A DNA stretch of 64,000 nt from Chlorella sorokiniana. Lineage: Eukaryota; Chlorophyta; Trebouxiophyceae; Chlorellales; Chlorellaceae. The notes beneath the pieces are model-generated. The model did no database searches. It was not told the origin of the DNA and saw only the letters and a program-made list of their open reading frames with translations. Made by a program: the position numbers and the translations under genes. Where the stretch lies: assembly GCA_025917655.1 (NCBI GenBank), contig CP084615.1, positions 2,790,001 through 2,854,000 on the forward strand, given 5' to 3'. This document shows positions 48,219-59,933 of the stretch, one piece after another (position 1 is the first letter of the stretch; each line of letters starts with the position of its first letter).

Positions 48219-49185
48219 GTTATGTGCCTTCGCCAGGCTCCGCAGAGGGGTGGGCAGTGGCGCTCCTGGCTGCTTGTTGGGATACGCGCATTTGCGCAGC
48301 TTGCCAAGCCTTTCATGAACACTGCAACAACACCGTCGCCTTCAACCTTGACTGCCCAGGTGCCAACCTGGCAGCAATGTTGGGTGCGCTGGGTGCTGAG
48401 CTCTGCGCACCGTGCAGCAGCGTCGGATTCCCCCTCTGCGTTATCATCTGCTGCTGCCCCAGGGTCTGTCTCCACAGGCCTGTCTCCACAGCAGCAGGGG
48501 CTGCCGGTGCATCGCCGCTAACTCTGGCCGCCTGAGCAGTCGGATGCAGCCTGCCTGGCGCACGGTCAGCTGACCGACGTATGATCACGATGATCAGCCA
48601 CCTGGGTGCAGCCATGCTTCGCATGCTGGCCAGCGGCAGCACCAGAAGCGCCCTTGAGCCCCAGTAGCAGCGGATGGCAGCACCCGTGATTTCGTGGCAG
48701 TGGTAATTGGTTATTAAGATCTACAGCACGATCTCCAGGCAGCATGGGCAAGCTGATTGTTTCTGCGAGGCAGCGAACATGTTGAGGCGCGCGCGTGACT
48801 AGCCATGCGCACGCTGCGCAGCACTTCGCAGCGCCCGACCCTCGATGCCCGAAAGTGCTGCCCGATCGGGCACGGTAATCTGAGGCTTTCTCGGTTGACA
48901 CATGGACTGCAAGGTTGAATGAATGCTTCCCCAGCTCAAGGACTGATTTGCATCTTGGCATCCTGCGCGCAAGCATGACGCCAGCCTCACGCTCCGCCGC
49001 CGCCCACGCTGGGCGCGGCGTGCTGCTGGCATTCATGGCACCCTTCGGCTCCCACTGTCCGTATAAACAGCTTCCACCAATATGATGATCAGTCAATGAG
49101 CGGCGTGGCCCGTCACGGGCCCGTCGCGGCAAACGGGTTGCCGCTGAGCTTCGCGCTGAACTGAGAGCGAAGCTGCACCCTGTAG
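48219..49185. promoter_or_regulatory. Divergent intergenic region, P4 / SEN1
   Basis: About 970 bases lie between divergent starts. The part near 48447-48369 has an ATG-led open segment (MITQRGNPTLLHGAQSSAP) ending at a possible donor, which could be an alternative 5' exon of P4. A short direct repeat of CTGTCTCCACAG occurs near 48464-48493. From 48600 to 49180 nothing coding was seen. Confidence 0.35.
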
Positions 49186-52100
49186 ATGAGCCTTGAGGGT
49201 GCAGCAGACGCGCCAACGGAGGCCGTGGAGGCCAGCTTGGTGGACCGCCTGCTTCGGCTGCAAACGGCGGCGGCGCCGCTGCCTGCTGAGAAGCAGCAGT
49301 GGTATGCAGACGCATATGCGTTCCTGCAAGCCCACGGCGGCCAGCACTGGTGGTGCAGGCACAGCGATGTCACAGCAGGTAACTCGGCCGGCCCTGCTGC
49401 CATCCGCAGCCGGGCAGATGTGCGTTCACCACAACGCAACAGCGCGTTGCGTCTCGCCCGTGCCCGGGCTTGCTGGCCGCTTTGCTGGCTGCATGGCGTT
49501 GATGCACCGACCATTTGTCGTCCATGTCTCGTGGCAAGCGCAGGACTGGCGGAGCTGTTGCGTTACCACGAGCAGCAGCCGCTGGTGCAGGCCATCTGGG
49601 GGCAGCTGGCGGCCCAGCTGGCAGCCTGCACCGACTGCGCCAACGCCCACCACGCCTTCCAAGAAGCCCTGGCCGACCAGTACGCAGAGGAAACCGCGGC
49701 GCCCCTGGCGGTGGCCATGCACGAGCTTGATTGCGTGCGCCTGGCGGCGGCGCTGGCGGACACCGCGGCCGCTGCCGCTGCCGACGAGGTGCGCTGTGCC
49801 GCCTGCGCTGTGCTGCCGCAGATATCAGCCACTCTCGTCCGGGCCAGCCCCAGCACACTCGAATATTACTTCTCCTTGCTATCGAAACTCTTTATAAACG
49901 ACTGCGTGTGTACCGCCTGTGCAGGACGGCGGCGGCGGCCCGCTCGAGCTCCCTCCCCAGGCTATCGCCTCGCTCTTCGAGGCCCTCTGCTACGACACGC
50001 TGCTGGAGGGTGGGTGGGGGTGTGCGGGGGTGTTCTGTTGGGTGTTTGTGTCTCTTTGTATGTGTGATGCTGTGTGGGGGGCCGGAAGGGGGGCACATGC
50101 AGCATTTTTAAACAGCCGGCCCGCGCACCCTGCTGTCCTCAACTTGTGCAGACGCTGAGGTGGCGGATGCGCTGGCGGCCGCGCTGTGCGCGCTGAGCAC
50201 GCGCTACGAGCTGGCGCTGGCGGAGCCGGGCAGCGACGCACGGTACCCCGGGGCGTACCGCCTGCTGGCACACCCCGACCCCCAGCCCCGTCGCCTGGTG
50301 AGGCCGCGGCTGGATGGCTGCGGCGGCTGCGGCTGCGTAGCGGCCGACCGAATTTTGCTGACCGGCAGTACACTACAGCCTAGCAATGCAGCATGTGCTT
50401 GTTTGTGTGCTGTTTGGGGGTGAGGGTTGCATTAGACAGAGTACTTGCTGCCGCCCCCCAGCTTCTGCCAGAGGTTGATGGTGTGGCAGACCCAGCCCTC
50501 CTGCCGCCCCCACCACCCCCAATCCCCACCCCACCCTGCGCAGGCCGCTGCCACGGTGCGCGCATGGGGTCTGTTCAGCGACGCAACTGCCGAGGCGGTG
50601 CTGCCCACGCTGCAGTACTGGGTGCAGCTGCTGGCAGGGCAGCCGCCCGGCAGCTTCCCCGCCGCGCCGCGGCCCCGCTCCGCCCGCCGCCCGTGGCGCT
50701 GTGGCGCGCTGCTGCACGGCCTGCTGCCGCTGCTGTCGCCCGAGGCTGCCGTCACGGCCCTGCAGCAGCTGGAAAGCTTGGCGGAAGTGGTGCTGGCGGG
50801 CGTCGGCGGCGGCGCCAGTCCGCAGCAGCAGCAGCAGCAGCAGGAGGCTGAGCTGTGCCGCTGGTTTGCCATCGGCTGCTGGCAGCACCTGCTGCAGGCT
50901 GCGGGACCCGAGCTCTTCTATCACACTGCCTCCCCTCCTGCGGCGGTGGTGCAGCAGCTGGCGGCAGCGGCGCGAGGCACCGCCAGCGAGCAGCTGCACA
51001 AGGCGGCGGCGGAGGCGGCGGCCGCCACCCTGCTGCACGCGGCGGCCGGCGGCGGCCCGACGCGGTGGCGGCGCTGCGCCACGGCCTGCTGTTCCTGCTG
51101 CACGACTTGCCTGAAGCCTCGGCAGCGGCAGCTGCCAGCCCGGCTGGGCAGCAGCAGCAACAGGGGACGCAGGCGCAGCCGCAGCAGCAGCCACGTGTGT
51201 CCCAGCTAGTCGTGGCAGTGGCCGAGGCCGCCGCCTTCTCCGCATTGCTAAAAATCTTCCAGAAAGGCGGCGAGGCGGCGGCGGCGGCCTTTGACTGCGC
51301 CGAGTTCTGGCTGCCGCCGCTGTGCTCCACTCTGCTCGAGGGCGGCGACGGCGCGGCGCCGAGTCGGCGGCGCAGCCCCGACCTGTTTGCCGCCGCAGAC
51401 AAGGCTGCCTGGCAGCTGGCCGCTGCTCTACTCGCCGCAGAGGCGGCGGCCTTGCAAGCGGCGGCTTGGGGCTCGGCAGCGGCACACGCACCCCAGCCGG
51501 ACCGGGCAGCGGAGGCGGTGGCGGCTGCCGCCGCTGAGCGAGCGGGCAGCTGGCGCTGCCTGCCCGCCCTCTGGCGCGCGTTCAGCAGCAGTGCCAGCGA
51601 CCAGCGCGGAAGCACTCTGTTGCTGGCCACAGCGGCAGCGCTGGCCGCCAGCGGGGGCTCCTCTGGCCGTCCGGGGGCAACCGCTGGTCTCCCCGCTCCG
51701 GCCCCCGCCGCCGAACGGGCCGGCTTTGCGGCCCCTGGCTTGGCCAGCAGTCTGGCCAGCGACATCGCGGCGCGCAGCAGCTGGTACCGCCCCAGGTTCT
51801 GCGCAGCTACTGCCTGAGAGCGGGTGAGCAGGGCGGGGCGAGGCCTGCGCTGGGCATGCGCCGCTGAACGGCTGCCCCCAACCCCCATCCCCAAACCCCA
51901 ACCCCAAACCCCAACCCCGACTTACACACGCACACGCACGCACACACGCCCCCCTCACCCCTTCGCTTGCAGACCCGACCGCCGCTTCCCCCGCCGCCAT
52001 CCCCGTCAGCCGTGGCCCCGCCTTCCTGGCTGAGCAGCTGCAGCAGGCGGCGGCGGAGCACCTGGCGGCGCTGACCGAGCGGTGCCGCCGCGGCGGCGCC

Positions 52101-55100
52101 TCCTCAGCACGGCCCTGGCCGGTGGATCCCCAGCGCTGGCAGCCGCGCCTGGCGGAGGCCCTCGCGGCTCTGCTGGCCGCGCGCAACCAGCTGCTGCGGC
52201 GGCGGCGGAGGAGTTTGCAATGGTCGTCGCGCAGCAGGGTTCGGCCGCTGCGGCAGCATTCGTCCTGGCGCAGCTGCACCCCACCGCTGCACCCCTGCTG
52301 CGGCCGCTGATGCAGAAGGGCCGGCCAGATGCACGTTTAGCGGGAACCGGCGGCAGCAGCAACCCCTTTGTGCGGCGGCAGGAGCAGGGAGCGGGGGAGG
52401 GCGGCGCAGCGGCGGCCAAGCCCAACGGCGCCGCCCGCTGGCCCAGGCTGGTGCCGCCGAGGGCTGCGGGCCCTGAGGGTGCATCAACAACAGCAGCGGC
52501 AGCAGCGGCAGGCAGAACGTCAGGGGCTTCAGCAGTAAAGGTAGAGATCATAGACCTGACCGACTCGCCTCCCGTGAGCGCTGGCCTGCAAGCGCAGCAG
52601 GCACAGCAGGCACAGCGGCAGAAGCAGCAGGCACAGCAGGCAGTGATCGCTGGAGGTCAGCCAGCAGCGCAGGCAGGCGCGCAGCAGGCAGCGCAGAGGG
52701 GGAGGACGCCCCCTGGTTCCTGCACTGGCCCTCCAAGCAGCAGCAGCAAGCGCCGCAGGCGCAGCAGGCACAGCAGGCACAGCGGATGCAGCAGCAAAGC
52801 GTGCAGCAACCAGAGCAGCGGGCCAAGCGCACCGACCAAGCCAGGCAGCAGTCTGCACTCAGCAGGCAGGCCGCAGAGCGGCAAGCGAGCTTGGGAAATG
52901 ATGTTAAACAGCAGACAGCAGCGGGGAATGTGGATGTGGATGCCCTCTGGCCCTCTCAGTGGCCCTCCAGAACCGCCCCTCAGCAGCAGCAGCAGCCTCG
53001 GCAGCCGGCTGAGCGGGGCGGCGGCGGCTTGCAGCACGCGGCGCCGCCCTCCACGGCCCGGCAGCAGAAGCAGACGGAGCAGCAACCTGTCCCCAGCAGC
53101 GCAAACCGCCCGAGCCCGATGTGGACGCTTTGTGGCCAGAAAAGTGGCCCGCCAGGCGGCCGGCCGCTGGCGCCACCGCCAAGCAGCCAAAAGCGGCGCC
53201 GGATGCAGCAGGTAACAGCGGCGCGCGTGATGCGGCAGAGTTGAGGAGGACGGCCAGCAGCCGGCGGCAGAGCTCGAGTCCGGAGGCCGACCCAGGAAGA
53301 AAGCAGCGGCAGCCGGCAGCCCAGGGCGTGGCCCGCGGCGGCGCCACTTTTGTGATCCCCAAACGACCCGGGGCAGCAGCGGCTGCCGCGCCGACGAAGC
53401 CAGTCGCCTTGAGACAACAGGTTGCCGCACACGGCAGCAGCAGGGAGCCTGAGCCACGGCAGCAGCCTGGCAGGCCTGCCTCACAGCAGGCGCAGCATGC
53501 GCCGCCGCCGGCAAGACCGCTGCGGGGTCCCGGCCTTGGGAATCGCGAGGCTTTGCAGCAGGGTCTGGCTGAGATGGAGGAAGACGAATCGCTCTTTGCC
53601 AACCTGCCGCCGCCGCCGCCGACGGGCCAGCAGCGGCCAGGCCTGGCCCGCCTGCCTCGCCCCGCCGCCCCCGCCGCCGCCGCCCCGCCGCATCGTGCAC
53701 CTCTCCTCGCCGCTGGCCCCCCCCGCCGCGGCCTCGCCCCAGCCGCCGCGCCGCTCTGGCAGCAGCGGCGGGCGGCGCTGGGGGCTGCGCGGCAGCAGGC
53801 GGCGGCAGCGGCGGCCCTCCTCTCCATGGATTCGCTGCTGCAGCGCCTGCTTGCCTGGGAGCCCGCCGCCGTGCTGAGGGGCGGCGGCGAGGGGCTGCGG
53901 GGCCTCACGGTGCCCACCCGCTTCGACAACCTGCAGCAGTACACGCAGGTGGGCCTGCGCATGTACTGCCTAATGGGACGGCGCCAACGCATATCTGCAT
54001 CAGCATCCTGCCTTGTCAGTGGCACCCTGCCCGGAGCACCCTGTCGGGTTCCTGCTCCGCCGCCACGCGCTCATGCTGCGCATGCGGTCCTTTCCTCCCC
54101 TCCCTCCCCGCTGTCTGACAGGTGTTCAGCCAGCTGCTGCTGGAGGAGCTGCGGGCGCACCTGCAGCAAGCGGCCGAGGAGAGCCCCCGCCGCCGCCATC
54201 TGCGCCTCCAGCGCCAGCTCAGCCGGCGCGGCCGGCTGGCCCGAGGTCGCGGCGGCGCTGGCGGCGGCGGCGGCGGCGCCGCTGCGGCTGCTGGAGGCGC
54301 AGCGCCAGTCTGACCTGCACCTACTGCGCTTCGAGCCAGCGGGGGAAGGGGCGGCGGGGGCGGCAGCCGCCGCCGCAGCGGCGTCCGGCGGGCGGCAGCG
54401 CGGGGGAGGCGGCGGCAGCGGCGGACTGGAGCAGGGGCGGCGGCATCCGAGCAGACGACCTTCTGCTGCTGGTCAGCCGGCCGGCGGCGGCGGCTGCCAC
54501 ACCAAAGGGGGTCGGTGCTGCTTCGGCTCCCCCGCGCTGCCGCCCGCGGCGGTGGCTCTGGCGGCGGTGGAGTCTGTGCACACCGCTCTGCCCTCTGAGC
54601 GGCGGCAGCAGCAGGGCATCCCCAGCCGCCAGCGGCAGACGCTGCTGACGATGCGGGTCAGCCTGCGCAGCGGCGGCGCCCCAGCGGCAACCGGCAGCTG
54701 GTGCAGCAGCAGCTGAGCCCCGGTACCGCCTGGCAGGCGGTACGGCTCGCCTCCCTCACGCCTCACCTGCGCCAGCTGCAGGCCCTGGTAGCCGCCCAGA
54801 AGCTGCCGCCCCTGCTGCTCGCCGAGCTCCTCTCCCCCCGCACGGCGCCGCCAGCTGGACGGACCGGCGACGGCGGCGGCGGCAGCAGGGCGGAAGACCA
54901 GCCGCAGCGGCTGGCCGAGGTGCAGCCGCCGCTGCCGCCGCCGCTGCTTGCAACGCTGCAGCGCCAGTTCAACGCCAGCCAGCAGGCCGCCATCGCCGCC
55001 GCGGTGGGCGGCTTCCAAACCGCAGCCGCCCCCGCGGCGGCCCCGCATCAGTCGCCGACGGCAGCACTGGTGTTGGCTGGGCCAACTCCCAACCGCAGCA

Positions 55101-58100
55101 GGCGCAGCAGGCACAGCAGGCACAGCGGCAGGTGGTTCTGGTGCAGGGCCCGCCGGGCACCGGCAAGACCGCCGCCATCCTGGGCATGCTCTCCGCGCTG
55201 CTGGCACCCAACTCAGGCAGCCCTGGCGGTACCAGCGACCGTACCCCCGCCGAACCCCGCGGCAAGCAGGCTGCGGCAACGGCTGCGGCGGCAGGAGCGT
55301 CGCCGCAGCCGCCGCGCCGCGCCGCCGTGCTCAACCCGCAGGCTCGCGTGCTGCTGTGCGCCCAGAGCAACGCAGCGGTGGACGAGCTCTGCAGCCGGCT
55401 GGCCGGCAGGGGTGTGGTGGGCAGGTGGGTTGGCGGCGCGCCCCCTGTTGGGCTGCCTCGCCTGCAAAGACCCGCGCAGCCGCCCTGCACCGCCGCTCTC
55501 GCGATGAGCTGGGGCCAGGTTTCTGGCCGATTGGGGCTGCGCGCGGCTGGCTGCCTGTGCTGCGCCAGTGGTTGGCTTGGCGCGTGTGATGCCTGCCGTC
55601 CTTCTTTTCAATCGCTGGGCGCCCCGTCTTGCCCATCATGCATTTTCACCTCCCCAAACCCCGCCCTCCTTCAGTAACTGTATCTGTGACCCTCCCTCTC
55701 ACTCCCCCTCCCCTATCGTGCGCGCCTCCCCCTCTCCGCAGGAACGGCGTGCGCCGCCAGGTGGCGGTGGTGCGGTTTGGGCCCGCCGAGGCGGTGGGGG
55801 CCGACGCCGCCGCGCTGCACATCGACGCGCTGGCTGCTGCCGCCGCGGAGCAGGACGCGCGCCTGGACAGCGGGGCAGGTGGGTGGGTGGGGTGGGTGGG
55901 TGGGTGGGTGGATGGCAAAAATGGGGGCAGAAAGAGGGTGTGCGGGTGGGTGTGGTGGTGGGTGAGTGGGGGTTATGCAGTGTGATGCTGCTGCTGCAAG
56001 TGCCAAGGAGCGGCAGGAAAACGGCCTCTGGACATGCAGCCTGCTGACCGGCGCTTCGCCCCCGCAGGCCAGTCTGCCGAGCTGGCGGAACGGGTCCAGT
56101 CGCTGCGGCAGCAGCTGCGCGAGCTGCAGCAGCAGATAGACGCATGCGACGAAGCCGCAGAGGCCGCTCGCAGCAGCCGCGCGCAGCCGCCGCGCAAGCG
56201 TCGGCGCGAGGAGCGGCAGCCGCGGGGCGCCGGGAGGGCGAGCGGTGGCGGCGCCGCAGCGGTAGCGACAAAGGCAGCAGCAGCAGCAGTGATATGGAGG
56301 TCAGCGGCGTTGGCAGCGACAGCGATGTGGACATCGGCGGGCGGCGGCGCCGGCCGCCGCCGACCGCCTGCCGGCCAGCCAAGAGGCACGCGAGCGGCTC
56401 AGCCCGCTGCTGCAGCGCAAGCAGCAGCTCAAGCGAGAGGCGGCGGCGGCCGCCGACGCGCTGCGTGCCTCCCGCTCCGCAACAGCGGCGCGCAAGAAGG
56501 AGCTGCGGGCGGCGGTGGTGGCGCAGGTGGGTGGGGTGGCCTCGGTGCCTGGGGCCCCACTGCTGCATTGCTCAAGCTGCCTTTACCCATAAAAATATCT
56601 TCCTCCACCCAGCGCCCGTGTTTTCAAACTGCCGCGCGGTCTGTCTGCACCTCTCGCCGCCCCTCCAAGCAGTGCGAGGTGGTGGCAGCCACCCTGAGCA
56701 GCGCCGGCGGCGAGCTGCTGCAGCTGCTGCCGCGCGGCGGCGGCGGGGCCCGGGCGCGCCGCCCCTGGGCTTTGATGCCGTCATTTGCGACGAGGTGGCG
56801 CAGGTGAGGGCGCTTCTCCCGAGGTGTGCAGAGATTGGTTGCGTGCGGAATGCTGGGAACTGCCCACCCCCGCACTTTGCATGGCGGTACACAGCGGGCC
56901 TCTGCCGCCGCGAGGGCACCCCCTCCCCCAGCATGCCTGCCTGCTTCCGAGCGCTCCAACGTGCTTGGTTTCATGCTGTGCCGCACGCACGAGTGGGGGC
57001 CCTCCCCCAGAAAACTGCTGCCCCTTGTATGACTCGGCCCGGCTTCTTCCTTCCTAACTTCCTTTCCTTTCTTTCTTGCCTGTCCCCGCAGGCCCTGGAG
57101 CCCTCCACCCTGATTGCCCTGCAGCTGCTGGCCCCGCACGGGCGCCTGGTGCTGGTTGGCGACCCGCAGCAGCTGCCCGCCACCCTGCTGTCGCGCGCGG
57201 CGGCGGCGGCGGCGCTGGCGCAGTCCCTCTTTGAGCGCCTCATGCAGGCGGGTGGGGTGTGTTGTGTGTGTGTGAGAGTGTGTGGAGGGTTGGGCGGAGG
57301 TGGCTGTGGGGGTGGGGAGGGGGAGTCTCTGGCCCCTTGTGCTGTCGCTGTGCCGGCTGCGCGGCTGCTGTCCCACCGCTGCTGCGTTGGCAGCGTTTCC
57401 GGGAGTCCCGCAGAGGCTGCACCAGCTGCAAGAACATGCCCCCGCCCCCCCCGTCCCGCCCCATGTACTGCAGGCTGGCTACCCAGTCGTGCTGCTGCAG
57501 CAGCAGTACCGCATGCACCCTGCCATCTCCGCCTTCCCGGCCAGCTTCTTCTATGGCGGGAAGCTGCTGGATGCGCCAGCCGTGCTGCCGGATGCCCCGG
57601 CGGCGGCGCCGCAAGCGGGCGCTCAGCCCCTGGCATGCCCGCGCCGCCCTGCCGCCGCTCGCCTTTTGGGATTGCCGGGAGGGGCGGGAGGCGGGCGGCG
57701 GCGGCGGCGGCTCGGTCAGCAACGCGGAGGAGGCTGAGGTGGCGTACGCGCTCTATGAAGGTGAGTGGGCAGCCATGGGTGTGGGTGCGGCGGGGACGAG
57801 AGAACTTCCCGACTGGGTGCTGGCTCTGCTCTGCCCCCGGTACACCCTCACTGGCAGCAGCGCTGCGGGCGGGGGCCCTTACCTTGGGCTGTTGGTGGCA
57901 CGCACTGTGCATGGAAGTCGAAGGCCCTTGCCACAGCTGTTTTGGCCTCCGTGCCGCCCCCAGAGGCCTTCCTATGTAGTATGCCGGTGCTACCTATTCC
58001 TAGCCAACACCCCAGCGCCTCCCGCACGGCTGCGCCTCTGCCACGCCTGCAGGCCTGGCTGCGCGGTACCAGGGGGACCTCGGCGACGTGGCGGTACTGA

Positions 58101-58989
58101 CGCCGTACCGCGCCCAGCTGGCACTGCTGCGCCGCGTCTTTGCCGCCCGCGGCGGCCCTGCCGCGGCGGCGGCGGGGGGGTGCAGTTTGGCACGGTGGAC
58201 GGCTTCCAGGGACGGGAGGCGGACGTGGTGATTTTCTCATGCGTGCGGTGCGGAAGCTGCCCAGAAGCTGGGGCGGCGGGAGGGGTACCTTCATCTAGGC
58301 TTTGTGGCAGCTGTGCAAACCCTGCATGAGGTCTTCCAGCTGTCTCAGCCCCGCCCTGCTGAGGGCCACTGGTGGCGTCCGAGCAGCTGGGATGAAGCCG
58401 CCAGTCGCCCCATGCCCATGCACATGATCCCCCTGCAGCGCGCGTCCCTTTGATGTGAACACCCCAGCCTTCTTGCCACCGCCGCCCAATGCCCCTGCCC
58501 CCCCAGCGCGCGCGCCCGCGGGCAGCGGCGGCGGCGTCGGCTTCCTGTCCGATGTGCGGCGCATGAACGTGGCCCTCACGCGCGCCCGCCGCTCGCTGTG
58601 GCTGGTGGGCCACGCCGCCACGCTGGAGGGCAGCGAGCCGTGGCAGGCAAGCGGCGGCTGCTGCCGCTGCCTCGCCCTGCTGCCGTGGACGGTTGCCTGC
58701 TGGCGCCGTCGCTGCTGCACGCGCCGTGACGCCCTCCCAACACAAAAGCATGCTGCTGCAGTTGCTGTGCTCATTTCACAGTCCCCACTCCCCCTCCCTC
58801 GACCCCCCCCACCCGCCCCCAACGCTCCCAACCCCCTTCACCTCACTGCAGGAGCTCATGCGGCACTGCCGCCGCCAACGCTGTCTCTTCGTTGCGGCGC
58901 CGCCTTACGAGCGGCTCACGGAGGAGCGCGGCGGCGGCGGCGGCGGGCGGGCGAGAGCGAGATCGCCAGAGCGGCGGCGGCGGCGTTGA
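49186..58989 (+). CDS. SEN1: SEN1/senataxin-type superfamily 1 RNA-DNA helicase
   Basis: About 17 exons; an estimated 1,900 or more residues. The N-terminal helical domain starts MSLEGAADAPTEAVEASLVD. A long Gln/Ala-rich disordered region holds a SUMO-interacting type motif (VEIIDLTDSP). The C-terminal helicase shows motif I GPPGTGKT (near 55147), Ia AQSNAAVDEL, II CDEVAQ, III LVGDPQQLPAT, IV QQQYRMHPAISAFP, V GTVDGFQGREADVVIFS and VI RRMNVALTRARRSLWLVGH. A tail RSPERRRRR precedes the stop. SEN1 proteins unwind RNA-DNA hybrids, end non-polyadenylated transcripts and clear R-loops in the nucleus. A Lys/Arg-rich insertion with coiled coil (56060-56500) separates motifs Ia and II. At least five one-base slips in G/C runs break the frame (51056-51058, 51790-51793, 52698-52702, 53109-53111, near 56760), all readable as base losses. 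The domain order is complete despite them. Confidence 0.93.
51876..51922 (+). repeat. CCCCAA/CCCCAAA telomere-like array in a SEN1 intron
   Basis: Alternating CCCCAA and CCCCAAA units run just upstream of an acceptor. The opposite strand would carry regularly spaced G-runs able to form a quadruplex. This may simply be a slippage-grown pyrimidine tract. Confidence 0.65.
52706..53165 (+). repeat. Three copies of a DxDALWPxxWPxR peptide motif in SEN1
   Basis: In the disordered region the peptides EDAPWFLHWPSK (near 52704), VDVDALWPSQWPSR (near 52930) and PDVDALWPEKWPAR (near 53116) recur at about 200-base spacing. The surrounding sequence is low-complexity Gln/Ala/Pro, so the conserved Trp-Pro pairs stand out. 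Confidence 0.7.
55878..55912 (+). repeat. GGTGGGTGGG G-rich tract in a SEN1 intron
   Basis: Seven or more G-runs spaced by single T lie immediately after the donor of the intron following RLDSGAG, on the non-template strand. Such tracts can form G-quadruplexes and favour R-loops. Confidence 0.7.
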
Positions 58990-59933
58990 GCCGGCGGTGC
59001 ATGACAGGCAGGCCAGCGCAACGGAGTCCATTTGTTGATAGTCAGTTTTGTCAGTCAGATTCCACACTTGCTTCCTGCTCAGGGGCTCCAGCGCCGCATG
59101 CGCAGGCCCTTTGTCAGTTGGCATGATGCCGCCGCACGTCAACCCGCCTCAAGGGCGGGGGCAAGGAGGGGCGGGGGTGGCGTCGGCCTCGAAGCGGGGT
59201 TATACAGACAACCGCAGCGGGGCGAGCAGGCGTCCGCCTGGAAAACCAGCCACACCACAAACACACACATAAACAGAACAAGCACCCGCGGTTTGCGAAT
59301 CTGAACCATGCGCACATCCTCAATCGGATGCCAGCCACAACGAGCCATCCGTGGTTTCTTGCTATGGTGCATCACGTGCCTCCCGAAAGGGAGTGTCCCG
59401 CCGCCTTGACACACGGCGTGCCATCTGGCGGCCGCGCTCACAAGATCCGCTTGTGACCTGTGACCAGTGCGAGTGAGGTTCACCTGTGCAGGTTCACAAG
59501 CTACAGGCGACTGCTGCGGTGGGTGCTGCAGGCGGGGTTTCCTGAGGTAGCACATGTGCAGCATGCAGCGCCCAGCTCCCGAGGGCCATGCGGTGGCGGC
59601 AACGGCGGCACGCCGAGGTCTGCAAGGGGCCCTGTGCGGGCGCGGGGGCCTCCGCCGCAAAATCGGTGATGTATCACCTTCACAATTGTCATCAGAATCA
59701 CACTGGTGAAGGGGCATGCCCACTTGCCGGAGATTGGACACCTTCTCCAAATGTGAGGTGGCGGCGGCATGGGGGCTTCTGGCACACGCGCCACACGCCG
59801 CGCACACTTGGGCACTTTTGGCACCCACGCGTGGGCCGCGGCATGCGACACTAGGCGCCGCACTCTGCGTAGATCGTCCATTTTGCAGGTGTAGTTTCGC
59901 AGGACACTTTGGGTGGACAGCGCCAGCGGAGAG
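58990..59933. promoter_or_regulatory. Intergenic region and promoter of the FEA-type gene
   Basis: About 940 bases lie between the SEN1 stop and the FEA start. A 229-codon minus-strand frame (59139-59828) lacks an ATG and splice support, so I do not call it a gene. TGGCAC boxes near 59780 and 59817 lie 110-160 bases upstream of the start. Iron-responsive elements are known upstream of Chlamydomonas FEA1, but no match is claimed here. Confidence 0.35.

Noticed and set aside
50752-51894. A 380-codon minus-strand frame, Ala/Arg/Pro-rich
   Set aside because: GC-rich coding DNA leaves long open frames on the opposite strand; the + strand here carries the SEN1 N-terminal domain.
51876-51922. Interstitial telomere from a chromosome fusion
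   Set aside because: The array is short and irregular, not the TTTAGGG/TTTTAGGG type of green algae, and sits in a pyrimidine tract before an acceptor.
52657-54025. Long minus-strand frames of 347 and 373 codons
   Set aside because: Antisense shadows of the low-complexity SEN1 linker, with no splice logic of their own.
59139-59828. A 229-codon minus-strand open frame with a hydrophobic stretch (VLVLFMCVFVVWLVFQ)
   Set aside because: It begins with GTG, has Cys/Arg/Pro-rich composition unlike neighbouring proteins, no splice or poly(A) support, and lies in the FEA promoter region.
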